NCBI RefSeq assembly: GCF_041260155.1
Contig: NC_091930.1
Coordinates: 124,001-188,000 of the forward strand
Reading direction: 5' to 3'
DNA from: Ptychodera flava
Lineage: Eukaryota; Hemichordata; Enteropneusta; Ptychoderidae
Length of the DNA stretch: 64,000 nt
Shown here: positions 1 to 11,330 of the stretch, piece after piece
Layout of the letters: each line of letters begins with the position of its first letter
Numbering within the stretch: position 1 is the first letter of the stretch
Position numbers and translations under genes: made by a program
The notes under the pieces: model-generated
What the model saw: the letters and a program-made list of their open reading frames with translations, nothing else
Database searches by the model: none
What the model was told of the DNA's origin: nothing

Positions 1-349
1 AAAGAATGGGTACATTAACATTCACCGTGATGGCGGTAGGAGTCTAATCACCATATGAAATGTTCTTGATTGACGTTTTATTTCAGTGAATGATATCAAC
101 CCATGTACGACCGTTCTTGACTGTAGTTGTGCACAACACAAGTGTGGAATACATTCACAGCTCATTTAAAGTAGTATTACATTCACAATTTAGCCATATT
201 GAATTCCTGTACTATAACAGTGCTCGATGCTGAAAGCAGAGCGTTATAAATAACAACACAAATTACTTCAAGTACAAAATAATACCTGATACTTAAGTTT
301 CATGCATCCAGCAATCTTCAGACAGAACAAACGAAAGGAATCTTGGCAT

Positions 350-353
<4 letters not shown>
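1..353. other. Left-edge non-coding sequence
   Basis: No convincing coding region, RNA gene or repeat structure was recognised. The sequence is AT-rich and runs into a (TA)n tract. Confidence 0.4.

Positions 354-438
<85 letters not shown>
354..438. repeat. (TA)n microsatellite
   Basis: An almost pure TA dinucleotide tract. Apparent reading frames across it (Ile-Tyr repeats) are artefacts of the repeat. Confidence 0.95.
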
Positions 439-1235
439 GCGACACACACCTCTTTCACTGCCTTCGCTTGGCCGGGGTTCACCCTGTTTTCGAGAGTTGG
501 AATGGGGTCAGCCTCAGATATATTGTTTTCCCATGGGCAATAGGAGGTCATGGACCTTTTATGTCGACAAATATTGATCCACCGCCCCAAGGTCGAAGAA
601 ACTCACCAGTGTCAAAATGGGTTAGGACGGTGGTGTGCACGTACAATATTTGCATCTGAGTTCCTGTCTTTTTTGTATCAGAAACTGCATGTTCTTGGTC
701 AAAGTTCATCTGTTTGACTGGTGTGAAGCATTCAGCTGCTGAAATGAGTGTCCAGTACATCTTGTAAATGGTACAATGAACAAATGTAAATTGCCAGTGT
801 CCCATGTGTTTCACTACAACTAAAGGGTCAAGTATCGTCATATTTCAAAATTACTGAACTAGTTAGTGAAAAGTTCCAAAAAGCCAAAAACACACATCAT
901 ATTAGTAAATGATATGTTTTCACGACCGACATGACGTGACTATCGATATCTATGAATATGCGTGGATACATGCACAATACGCTTGGCTCAAGGTTTGTTA
1001 ATTCAATCAAGTCTGCATAATTTCAAAAAAAATATATATAGTACGATTAGATGACCGCAAACTAAAATGTAGTACGGTCATTTTAATGATAAGTATGGCA
1101 ACGCCTTAGAATGTGTGGCGTTCAAGGTATGCTACGTTCCCACAGTAATACTGCGAGCAAGAGGCCTTTTGCGTGTTAAACTACTGTATTCTCTTGGTTT
1201 CCCGCTTGGTTACGTAAAAAACTGTACTATACGTA
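439..1235. other. Non-coding sequence 3' of the TRIM gene
   Basis: No recognisable gene. It holds the 3' flank of the minus-strand TRIM gene. Short frames at 468-659 (+) and 548-841 (-) show no family resemblance and are not called. Confidence 0.4.
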
Positions 1236-3371
1236 TTACGCTGGAATTTCTTTGTAAATGACAATTTTTCCGACACCAGCCTCGTCCTCATCGGTCACTA
1301 TGACTTTGCACGGTCGCCTCTTCGTGACGCAGATCGACACAGGATGAACGAGCTGATCACTGGGCTTGTCAAGACGACAGATAAAGCGCCCTCCGTTGGT
1401 GAACAACTGAACCCTGCCCTTGCTGCAGACGAAAATGTTGTCGTCTGCGTCTGTGGCGACGCCCAGAGGATTTTCGAATTGACCATCGCCTTGTCCTTTG
1501 GATCCGAACGAGAATAAGATTTGTTTGCTATCCCCGTCGTAGACCATCACTTTGCAGGCGCTGCTGTCTGCCGTTATAATTTGGTTTAAGCTGTTGGCTG
1601 TCAGAAACCTGGCATCTCCCTCAAAGTCGATCTCTTGCTTCTGTCTCCTGGAACCAAGGTCCCAAAACACAACTGTTCTGTGCTGCTTGGCATCAGACAC
1701 TGGTGGGTTGAGTTGCAGATGTGATACGGATGAATCGATACACGCTTCCGTCTTGTCAGTGGCTAGCAGAAGAAAGACTTTGCTCTGGCTGGCATCTGTA
1801 GCTAACCCTAGTGCATCGGACGTTTGCCCGTAGTCCTCGGAGAAGTACATCTCGCCTGCATCGTTGCAACGGTAGAGTGAGGTGCCATCTGTGAGGAGGA
1901 TATTCCCATCAATAGAGGATAAAGTCCTGATGGCTGCAACATCAAACGGTGAACGAATGTGCATTTGGGATTTGTAGCTGCCGCCGAGGGTGTATTTCAG
2001 AATTCTGTCGTTTCCCATGGCCGCCACATAGAAATGATTGTCGTCGTTTGTCAGGCTGAGCCCCCTTGGTTTCTGTAGTGCCTGCCTCTCTGATAATTTT
2101 CCAAACCTGTCGATGACTACGGTCCGTTGAAACTTCCTTCGGCTATTAGAATATGTTAGCGATGACTCGTCACTGCTTTTCGTGAACAGTGAGCTAACAG
2201 CTGTTTTGAGTTTGAAATCGCTTGACTTGGAAACGAAAGATTTTTCTTCACTCGACACTGGTTGTGCGCTTTGGCTTCCCTTGACTCGCACTGTGCCGAT
2301 GACGTCTGTGAGTTTCAGGTCATGGGTGGGTTCACTGTGGAACTCGATCGGTTTTTTAGTGGAGGTAGGAATGGCGGTTTTCTGAGAGACGATCTCCTGC
2401 AACTTGGATAGATGCTGTTTCTCCAGGTAGAATACGAGGGAGTCAATGTCGCTCCAAAGCAGCTCAGTTGCTATGGTAGTTATTTTATCCCCTTGCTTGA
2501 CCATGTCGTCAAATCGGGTTATTGCTTTTTCCAAGGCGTTCAAGTGACCGGTGTAATGGTCCTGAATCTGTTGGAGCAACGATTGTTCGTACTGTTTAAC
2601 TTCCTGTAAGATGGCCGATGTCCTTGCCGACACACGCTTGTACAGAGCGCTCCGTTCTCTGATGAGATCCTCTCTGATGCAGCCCATAGTATCGCTGGCC
2701 ACCTGTAGCTCAGGCAGCTTCTTGTTCATGCTGCTGACGAGGTCTGCTAGCTTCTCCCGTTTCTTTTCAGCGGCTGTCTTCAAGCTCACGTGCTTGTGGT
2801 GCCCTCCCTGGTGCTCGCTGAGAATGCACTCCATGCATACGGCGACCTGGCATGTCTCGCAGTACATCTGCACCTGGTGGCCGCTGTGGCGGGAACAATT
2901 CGCCGGGCGCAGCAGATTCTTCGGAGTCGAGTGGTACTCCTCAATGGGGACCATGGTGTGGTTTCTGGTCACCGTTATCTTCATGTGTCTGTTCTGACAT
3001 TCTTGGCACTGAAGTTGGTCGCATACTGTGCAGTACGCCACGGAAGACCTCCCGCAGATTCCACAGGGATCCCCTGAAAAATGGCTAGCCTCTTCCTTCT
3101 TTTTGTTCTCCACGAATTCTATCAAAGCGTTGGTCGTGAAGCTGTCCGGGAGACCGTCGACGCCCTTGCCCCTTATGAACGACGAGTTATCAACTCTGCA
3201 AATGGGGCACTTCAGTCTACCGTAGTTTTGGGAAACAATTCCGTTGAGACATGTCAGGCAGACGATATGGCCACACTTGGGCAATAGTTTGGGATTGGAG
3301 AACCGTTCAATACATATTGGACATTGGAGAAACTGGTCGTCCAGTTCCTTACCGACACTTGATTCCGCCAT
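1236..3371 (-). CDS. TRIM-NHL protein, probable E3 ubiquitin ligase (711 aa, single coding exon)
   Basis: The domain order is that of a tripartite-motif protein. There is a C3HC4 RING at residues 17-58 (Cys17, Cys20, Cys33, His35, Cys38, Cys41, Cys55, Cys58). A B-box 1 lies at about 103-138, and a B-box 2 at 159-194 with its CHC3H2 ligands present. A charged coiled-coil region at about 195-345 follows. The C-terminal half (about 425-711) reads as NHL beta-propeller repeats, for example the segment near 625-650 containing GQFENPLGVATDADDNIFV. RING-TRIM proteins transfer ubiquitin from an E2, and NHL propellers bind RNA or protein; the exact substrate is unknown. I see no filamin domain as in TRIM2/3/71, so TRIM2/3/71 orthology is not supported. 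The ATG sits just before the RING, which is normal for TRIMs. A degenerate paralogue is at 22709-23724. Innate-immune or RNA-regulatory roles are inference from the family only. Confidence 0.9.
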   Translation of the reverse strand: MAESSVGKELDDQFLQCPICIERFSNPKLLPKCGHIVCLTCLNGIVSQNYGRLKCPICRVDNSSFIRGKGVDGLPDSFTTNALIEFVENKKKEEASHFSGDPCGICGRSSVAYCTVCDQLQCQECQNRHMKITVTRNHTMVPIEEYHSTPKNLLRPANCSRHSGHQVQMYCETCQVAVCMECILSEHQGGHHKHVSLKTAAEKKREKLADLVSSMNKKLPELQVASDTMGCIREDLIRERSALYKRVSARTSAILQEVKQYEQSLLQQIQDHYTGHLNALEKAITRFDDMVKQGDKITTIATELLWSDIDSLVFYLEKQHLSKLQEIVSQKTAIPTSTKKPIEFHSEPTHDLKLTDVIGTVRVKGSQSAQPVSSEEKSFVSKSSDFKLKTAVSSLFTKSSDESSLTYSNSRRKFQRTVVIDRFGKLSERQALQKPRGLSLTNDDNHFYVAAMGNDRILKYTLGGSYKSQMHIRSPFDVAAIRTLSSIDGNILLTDGTSLYRCNDAGEMYFSEDYGQTSDALGLATDASQSKVFLLLATDKTEACIDSSVSHLQLNPPVSDAKQHRTVVFWDLGSRRQKQEIDFEGDARFLTANSLNQIITADSSACKVMVYDGDSKQILFSFGSKGQGDGQFENPLGVATDADDNIFVCSKGRVQLFTNGGRFICRLDKPSDQLVHPVSICVTKRRPCKVIVTDEDEAGVGKIVIYKEIPA

Positions 3372-3416
3372 GTTAGATGCGATGCTTTCAGTTTATTCGT
3401 TTAGGTTACCTGTAAC

Positions 3417-3432
3417 CTGTGAAGAGAATGGA
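3417..3432 (-). other. Candidate 3' splice site of a 5' UTR intron in the TRIM gene
   Basis: On the minus strand a pyrimidine-rich stretch ending TTCTCTTCACAG lies about 46 bases upstream of the TRIM ATG. The same string is kept in the truncated paralogue (about 23776-23787, minus strand) although neighbouring bases differ. This suggests a real acceptor and a non-coding first exon further upstream. No matching donor was identified. Confidence 0.4.
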
Positions 3433-4775
3433 TACTTTCAATGAAATGCCACGGTAACATTCTTGATAGTGTTATATATCTGTGCTTGGGGGGGGGACTA
3501 GATAGATAAATGGGTTGGATGTAAAGTCAAATTTAAATATCTATATATTATAGATGAGGGTCAGACATAGAAATACAGACAGAGAGATAGATAAAGAGAT
3601 AAATAAAATATAGGCAGGTAAGCAAACATGCAAAGAAATGCAACTAAAAAGTTTGTAAATAGCGTTTCAACATGTCAAAGTACAGAAAGCTTCAACACCT
3701 CTGTAACTGGTTTGCTTGTTATCTCTTACTGCTGTGACGTGGTCAACCACGAGTCTTTTATCAAAATTATGAACCTCTATTTGTGTACATTAGGTCAGCT
3801 GATATGCCAGAGAAAACCGAGGATGTTAGGCCCTATAAAATTTTCACGACTTTTGATGCGCTCTTCGCCTGATCGTGTGATCGCATAGAAATTACAGTAG
3901 GCCTACATTTACAAGGTCTGGTCAGTGCCCTTATCATTAATTCTCGTTTGACTGTGGTGCAACAGGAATATGACCTCTGTCAAAAGAATAGCCCCTCTTA
4001 CAATAAATTATAATAGCCGCCCACTATTGTAACGCTCAACCACGGTTTTCATAGAGTGGCCGTGGCTCAACGTAATGCCGGCCCGTGGACACAGTCATAG
4101 AGCATTCATAACTCCGTGTAAACGATAGACTCTGCCAGATCTACGTTATCTTGACTGACCAAGCCAGTGATAAAACAGTTAAGAACACAGATGATCAAAA
4201 ACTGACGACCTTACCTTTATATCGACTGAAGCAGCGAGAAAAACTTTTACCCTATGTTACCAGCACTATAGAAGGCCCGACACGACATTTTACTTCCTTG
4301 TGTGACGTCAGAAGAAGAGCGCCCTCTCTCTTGCTTACCGTATACTTTTGTCTTTCGGAGACATCTGAGTTACAGCGCGAATAGATCACAGACAGTAGAG
4401 ATATGCATAGACAAGCTATTCTCGCAATACAGCTGCTAGTTAATGCATGCCTGTTATTACTTTAAACTTTTTGCCAGTTATCGATATTCGGCAGACGTGT
4501 GTATGACGGCCATCTGACAAAATGTGCTTATCCGACAAAGCCCGCCTTGTTCCGCTGTAATAATTCCTAAACATAATATATCAGGCTCTCATGACATCAA
4601 AACTGAAACATCCCTATATCGTAAACATTTCATAAAATTGCAAAGTGATCGTTAAAAATCAGCAAATAGATATGATTCTTGACAATCATTCAACCCTCGA
4701 CTCACGCAAAGTTTGCAGGCAGTATACACTTCATGAAAGAAAAAAAAGGAAGAAAAGAAAAAAAGGAAGCAATAC

Positions 4776-4777
<2 letters not shown>
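3433..4777. other. TRIM upstream region, duplicated elsewhere in the window
   Basis: No gene. The stretch is paralogous to 23790-24616 plus 26099-27144, with near-identical segments such as the one containing AACGCTCAACCACGG and the stretch ending at the (TA)n tract. The two copies differ mainly by two insertions present only in the second copy. It should contain the TRIM promoter, but I cannot place it. Confidence 0.6.

Positions 4778-4832
<55 letters not shown>
4778..4832. repeat. (TA)n microsatellite
   Basis: TA tract preceded by an A/G-rich run. It lies at the same relative position as the tract at 27145-27232 in the second duplicated unit, so it predates the duplication. Confidence 0.95.
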
Positions 4833-4840
<8 letters not shown>

Positions 4841-6958
4841 TGTATCAAAGACACTTGTATATATGTGTGTGTCTCTGTCTGTACATATCAGCACGTTTCC
4901 ATGGTATGATTATAAGATTAATTTTTCCGTTATTATTACGTATTCCCTATATTGAAATCTGCTGCTACCTTCTACATAAATCTGCTGTATGGCATGCATA
5001 TTGAAGAGACAAATACCATTACCTCATCCGTTCCTGCTATTTTAGAAAACAATGCTTCAAAATTACCAGTCACAACCTTGACCATGAAAAGTTCAGACTT
5101 CCACAGTATCATTAATTTACTCTTTAAGCATGACAGTCACAATTCTTGCCATGACAATATGGTAATATTCTCAAGTAATTATCTTTTACAACTGCCGATA
5201 GTGCGGCGGTATGATGAGACGAGATATGAAGAGCTGGCAATTCGGGAACACAGCAGCTGGGAAACGCATTCATACACGCTGTGTTTACCACAAACATCTG
5301 CCTGAAGCAGCGCCTTTGATGGAAACGAATTTTGAATATTTGCATCGGGGCGAGGAAATGTGTCAAATGTCCATGGCAACACAAAGGAAAGCTCCAGAGA
5401 GATAAAGAGTATGACCTGGGAATATGCAAATATGTGCCATCGTCTGCTGTGGTATCAACCTGTTTCACAGAAAACACACCACGACAGTTTGACGAAATTC
5501 GCTGGCATGAGTACAAAGTATTTCTTAAACAGAGAAGGGTGGATACTATATGTTAGGATTAATTTTGCTTTACACAATGCCCCCGTTTGGTGTCGGAGCT
5601 ACGGTGACGACACTCTGTCATCATTGAACACTAACACAGTGTTGTGACGTGCCAATGCTTAACTTTAGCCTGAACCATGACAGCGTACATTCGTTAATTG
5701 GATGTCTTAATTAATATCACCTCAAAACACACATGTGAAGTCATGTAGCCTAGGAAATTAATTGGACTGACGACTGATAGGCAACTTCCACAACAGTTAG
5801 GAAATTTTGCTGTCATATATGATAAGATACTACTTTTTTCCCCGTAATGTTCCAGGGAAAACAAATATTAAAAATGTCAACCCATTATTACTCTATTGTG
5901 TTGATTATAAAGCTATTTGCGTCGCACCAACACTAATTCATCTGATACTATAGATTATTGTCTTCGGGAGAGCCCAGTGCATGTGAACTTTTCATCTTTT
6001 GAGCGGCTATACGATTTAGAAGTTTTTTTCAAACTGAAATGCATTTTCGTTTTGCTCCAGTCAATTTTGCAGTATGTTCTCCGTCACTTTTGCTATGACA
6101 TAACCTTACACAATTATAGCATGTTACATATACGCCTACAATTAGCAAAATTGTTAGTTCGGAATACTATTGCACATTCTGCCGACATATTAAGTGATTT
6201 ATCGGTTTCCTCGCTTAACCCTTTTTCATATAAAATCGCCATTTTCAACCCTTTGCTATTACAATTTCAGGGAGCATAAGAGACAACAGTTATTGTCATA
6301 CCCATATATTTCGAAAAAAATATGTCGGGCAGAGGGCTATTGAAACCATCGTATTTAATTAACATACTTGAACGATTCCGGTCGCGTGCAGTTATATGGT
6401 GAGACGAGAGATGATCCCATGTATGCTTTTCAAGTATGCTTGTCACACATGAACGGTAAATCTAGCAGTCTAACAAGACTGTAACTTGGTGGCCGAAAAT
6501 ATATTATGCAAGTAATTCTTACCTTTATCTTTTCAATAGCCTTATCTTTCTGTAACCATTGAACAATGGAAATATTAATTACCTTGTGTCACTGTTAGTG
6601 TACGTAGAGTAACCGTGCGTGCCCCATAGTTATATCTGACTATGTACATAGGCTGTACGTTGGGATAAGTCTGTCATAAAATGGAGTTTAGTTATCTTGG
6701 CGTCTCTCGTCTTAATGAGAATGAAGCCCTCAGTTCTTGTTTACGAAGCTGTTGTTACCGCGTGATAGAGAAAAATCAATTTTACATTTTTTTGTGCTCA
6801 CAGTTACAATTTTTACCCAATCCAGGAAGCACATAGGGTCACCACGGATGAATAATTTGGAATATAATTATGTTTCTTCATGAATAAAATTACATTAGTT
6901 TGATGCTTTCTTCTCAACGGATGGCACCGTAGCTAGTGAAATAGAGATACATTAGGTC
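4833..6958. repeat. A-block, copy 1 (segmental duplication upstream of GT1)
   Basis: Non-coding block between the (TA)n tract and the glycosyltransferase copy. It aligns by eye with 28754-30960 (closest), 42449-44930 and, in part, 47131-48300. Shared landmarks are TTATTACGTATTCC, GAAATCTGCTG, GGTGAGACGAGA and the run before the GT genes containing ACGGATGGCACCGT. Open frames inside it are not conserved in frame between copies, so I do not call genes. Confidence 0.75.
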
Positions 6959-6961
6959 ATA

Positions 6962-7088
6962 CTTTACAAAAACTAAAACGCCTGACACAATACTCTTTTT
7001 AAAGACTCCCTATATATTTTAGATCAAATTGGTTTTCGACCTACTTCAATTGAAGACTCGTGGCCGTCGAAGCACTAGTCGTGTCAGC
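6962..7088 (+). promoter_or_regulatory. Conserved 5' block of GT1 (candidate promoter)
   Basis: About 125 bases immediately upstream of the start position are conserved before all six GT copies. They contain CCTGACACA, ACTCTTTTT and a TATA-like CCCTATATATTTTAGATC, followed by a CTACTTCAATT stretch next to the ATG. Promoter function is inferred from conservation and position. Confidence 0.45.
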
Positions 7089-7827
7089 ATGCAATCGACG
7101 AAACTACATCTGGGCTTTGAATCAATATTACTCCTCTCTAATATACTGCTATATTGATATAGCAACAGGCCAGAGCTGTTTAATCGGACAAAAATACGAA
7201 ACTCATATCGAAATCAACTCTTTCGAATGGATACGAATCAAACAGCAACAACTGATGAAGAAACGGCTCTACTAAAAGGAAGAGACAACAGAACAAACCT
7301 AACGGGAATTTCAAAAAACCAAACGGCTAACACATCAGATGACAATTTCGCCACAAGTCCAAAGGCGCAAGTTGTACTCTTACCTTTTCAAAAAATGTTC
7401 AAATTATCCTTCGGGTTTGTTGCTTACTATCAATTCATACTGCTACGCAGTTGGATCATTCTCATTTTACTGCAGAGAGACATTCCATTGACGTTGATAG
7501 AATCTAACGCTGTATGGTTCGACGACGTCCTTCCTCCTTTGGTGTCTACGTCCAACACCGTGTCGTGGACTTTCTGAAATGTGCATCCTTGAGAGAGTGT
7601 TAAAGAAGACGCCTGTGAAGGTGAAAACCTTACCCCTAGAGAATTTCGTGTCTGGGTTATGGTACAAGAATGACACATTGCGTGAGATGACCAAGCCCAA
7701 GGTTATCCAGATCAATTATGTAGTTGGTGTTGCTTGAAAGATTCGTCAGGCAAAGCACTCGGGACATTGGTTTTTGACAGATTGAGGTGACTGCAAAGAA
7801 AATGACGAAATAATGAAATGTCAGTAG
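7089..7827 (+). pseudogene. GT1: broken nucleotide-diphospho-sugar transferase copy
   Basis: This copy is homologous to the intact GTs at 18425, 48436 and 55461. The N-terminal membrane segment is interrupted by a stop (CTATATTGATAT where the intact copies have TATGGATAT). The stem joins directly to the 'AQVVLLPFQ' segment, so about 100 residues of stem and early catalytic domain are deleted near 7360. A second deletion near 7545-7580 removes the region of the GGFLYLNTT motif. Further stops occur near the end, in GTTGCTTGAAAG and GATTGAGGTGA. The terminal ...ATGAAATGTCAGTAG is still recognisable. It is not expected to make a functional enzyme. Confidence 0.85.
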
Positions 7828-9014
7828 CTTTATATTCTTGTTGGTTGTGAAAATATGTGTCAATATCAAAAAGGTATGTCAAATCACTGTTGTTCGCATT
7901 TATGTTGTTATATGTTCTCGGAAAAGATCTTAAAAGGCTGTATCGGTAATGTTTTTTCGGTTTTTACGCTCAAACTTTCTTTGGTAGTTCCCATAGCGTT
8001 ATTGTGAACAAATGCCGTTGCTTCAAGATATTTGATTACATTCCTAAATATATAGATTTGGTATCTTCATCGACCTATGGGAATCTAGATCTGTCAAGTT
8101 GTCATAAATGCATCTAACTAAATGTTACAACACACAGATACCTACTTAGTATTTATAAAAATGAAATTCGAGTTGATATTGTTATCATTCGCTGCGGGTC
8201 ATTGGTACCACTTACTAAAATATTTTACACTGATTGTACTTGTGTTTAAGTCGTCTGTCCTTCGTTGTGTTATTGGTCTCTTCGATGTTGATGGCCAAAT
8301 GAAGAGAGTAATCAAAACTCAGTTAAGAAAATTTTGACGTTCAAGAGTTTGTCCGGTAGGCAACTTAAAAATGTTTGCTTGCATAGACAGAATCTGTTGC
8401 TTTGCTATTTGTTTTCTAGGTTTTTCTGTATATTGGTTGTTATGTGTGCGCGTTATAGTCTGAGTCTAAGAAAAATATTATAAGAAAACTCACAATAACA
8501 TGAACTATAGCGTTTTTGATCTTCCTGGTGAAAGCATAAATGATTCTAAAAGTGTTAAACCCTTTGAGCGTCAGGGTAATTTTGTCGCTTTTATAAAATA
8601 CAACAAAGTCAATCTTACCAGATATTTTTCAAAAGTTTGATAAAGACTGTAGGCAAATAAATATGATGCTCATTTGGTCGAAAATTACAAAAAATGGAAA
8701 AAAATACATAAAATTCGTAAAATGTTGCACTAAAATTTTGATAGGAAATATTACAGCAATCACAGATTTAATTACATGACTCATACACCAACGTCGCTCG
8801 CCCTACAGGATTGAACGGTAACTTGTTACAATAGGTAACGGGCCGCACAGTCATCAGTCGACTGAAAGTGAACCTGGACTATTTTAAACTTGATATTGTC
8901 TGCATAAAATGATCTAATCAAACGGTTTACACAGGAAATACAGTTTTTACAAAACCGTGCATTAATAATAGATAAACCTCATTACAGTGATTAATATACA
9001 TCAATGTGCTGTTA
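7828..9014. repeat. GT downstream block and B-block start (unit 1)
   Basis: Non-coding. 7828-8540 is paralogous to the 3' flanks of GT2, GT3 and GT5 (shared GTTCTCGGAAAAG, TAGATATATA, GAATCTA and TGCATCTA landmarks). 8785-9014 matches 21255-21615, 32840-33195 and 53520-53600 (shared GCCGCACAGTCATNAGT). Between them, about 8555-8775, is a short stretch starting ACCCTTTGAGCGTCAGGG that is absent from the other copies and is probably a small unidentified insertion. Confidence 0.6.
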
Positions 9015-9165
9015 TAGTCCAGTCAATCTACGCCAAAAAAGGGGTCAACCTAGGACTAATTGCAACAGAAATTATTTCTTCACCATGCATTTTGGAAAGG
9101 TCCTAGAAATAACATACTAAAAGTATAATAAAATCTAAGGGGTGCAACAGTGCCTAATTTGCATA
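9015..9165 (+). repeat. Left terminal inverted repeat of the 4.89-kb element
   Basis: Matches the reverse complement of 13752-13902 over about 150 bases. An identical core lies around ACCTAGGACTAATTGCAAC and the following TTATTTCTTCACCATG. Confidence 0.9.
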
Positions 9166-11330
9166 AATGTAAAGGGGCTCATGGATATAAAATTGTAGCT
9201 GATAGATGGTTTCTACTTAAAATATGTGGCTAAACATGATTTTGATACAGTTTTTTTGGCTTATTTGCCTCCTTTTTGGTCTAGGCAATGTTGTTGAAAA
9301 TATTTTGTCGTCATAGAAATATCCTCATTTGCATAAATCCAATATGGCCGCCACAACACTTCACTTTTCTTAGTTTTTCTCGAATTTATAACTATTTTTA
9401 AGCTACTACTGACAGCAATAGAATAATTTTTTCATATTGTATTTTAGACAAGTCCTAGAATAACATACTAAAAGCCAAGTTCAATCTAGAATTGTAAACA
9501 GTGCCTAATTTGCATAGATGTAAAAAGATTATGGGTACAAACTTAGTGCTGGTAGCATGTTTCTTCTAAAAATAATTGGCTAAACATGATATGTTATGCA
9601 GGTTTTTGGCTTATTTGCCTTGTTTTTGGTTTAGGTAATGTTGATGGAAATATCTAGTCGTCATAGAAATATTCCTAATTTGCATAAATCCAATATGGCC
9701 GCCACAACCTTCACTTTTCTTTGTATTTTTCCCAATTAATAACTATTTTTAAGCTAAGTCTGACAGCAATAGAATTATTTATACACTGTGTATTTCAGAG
9801 AAGTCCTATAATGACATACTAAAAGCCTCGTACAATCTAGAAATGTAAACAATGCCTAATTTGCATATATGTAAAAAGATTATGGTTATTAACTAGGTGC
9901 TGATAGAATGTTGCTACTAAAAATATTCGGCTAAACATGATATATGCGGATTTTGGGCTTATTTGCCTTGTGTTTGATTCAGGCAAGGTTGATTAAAATA
10001 TTTTGTCGTCATAGAAATATTCTTCATTTGCATAAATCCAATATGGCCGCCACAACACTTCGCTTTTCTTTGTATGTCCCTTATTAGTAACTATATAAGC
10101 TACTTCTGACAGCAATAGAATTTAATTTTTCTTTGTGTATTTTAGAGAGGTCCTAGAATGACATACTAAAAGTCCAATACAATCTAAGAGGTATAACATT
10201 ACCTAATATGTATAGATATAAACGGATAATGGGAGCAATACATTCACTGATAAAAGAAATATGCATATTGAATTGAGAAAAATGCGACATCATGTTCAAG
10301 TAATGTATGCATTTATCTTAATTTTTGTCCAGGCAATATTTTTGAATACATTTTATCGCCCGAGAAATATTCCTAATTTGCCTAAATCAAGTATAGCTGT
10401 CACTGCATTTCACTTAAAAATTATATTTAATCTACACAACAAGTAGTTTTTGTTTCCACTCTGTATTGAATGTAGAGAATGACAAACAAAATGACTATTA
10501 AGAGGGGAGACAGTGCATAATTTGAATAAATATAAAACTTAGAAAAGGGAACAAAATAGTTGCTGTTAATATATTTCTTAAAAATATATTCAGCAAATTG
10601 ATATTTAATTCAAGCAATTTGATTATTTAATGTACTTTTTGTGTTTGTAGGCAATGCATAAAATCATTTAAGACTCCTCATTTTACATAACTGCAATGTG
10701 CCCCTCCTACCACTTTACTTTTCCCTGTTTTGACCTATAGTATAAATGACTATATATAATGTTAAAAAACAACGGAGATCATTAGAACTAAATTTTAGTA
10801 GGGTCATGGAAGTTACATATCGCAAGTTTAAAGGCCTGTGTTGGCACCAGATTTTCTCATCAGAAAATTTACCCACCAGATTACAATTTCAATGGAAAAC
10901 AAAAGGCTATTACACCTCAATCATTCTCTTACAGACTAGAACAAAGGACGATCCAGGGATCGCGAAAAGTTCATTTTATGAAGTTGTGCATAAGACAGCT
11001 AATTTACCCAAATGCTAAATGGGTCATAGATGCTATACAAACCTGGTGCTGATAATCTATTTACGAAAGTGATTTAAGAGATAAGCTGATATTGTAATGA
11101 CTATGTAACATCATTTTTTGTTTTTAGTTCAGGGAATGTTGTCAAATATATCTTACAGCGATAAAAAATTCTTATTTGCATTTGTCCAATAAGTCAACCA
11201 TGTCACTTCCTTTTTCTAATTGGAATATGAATTATTTCTTCACCTTAAATACTTAAAAGGTCCAAGAAAGGTATATTCAAAGTCTAATACAATCTACATT
11301 GTACAAAGGGCTAATTTTAAAAGATTTTAT
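9100..11330. repeat. Subterminal tandem repeat, about 350-bp period, decaying inward
   Basis: Copies are marked by ACATACTAAAAG (about 9114, 9466, 9814, 10161) and by TTTGCATAAATCC followed by AATATGGCCGCCAC (about 9330, 9680, 10030). Further degenerate units continue to about 11330. Units nearest the left TIR are best preserved. Confidence 0.8.

Noticed and set aside
302..577. Open frames through (TA)n tracts giving long Ile-Tyr runs (also at 4645-5004 and 27048-27257)
   Set aside because: These are translations of microsatellites and have no protein-like composition.
1552..3287. Several plus-strand frames opposite the TRIM gene
   Set aside because: They overlap a clear minus-strand coding region with recognisable domains and are its antisense shadows.
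5917..6279. 120-aa frame in A-block copy 1
   Set aside because: The paralogous A-blocks at 29.9-30.3 kb, 43.4-44.3 kb and 47.5-47.8 kb do not keep the frame.
8555..8775. A complete TTAA-type MITE starting ACCCTTTGAGCG
   Set aside because: The start resembles known TTAA MITE ends, but I found no matching inverted terminus within the next few hundred bases.
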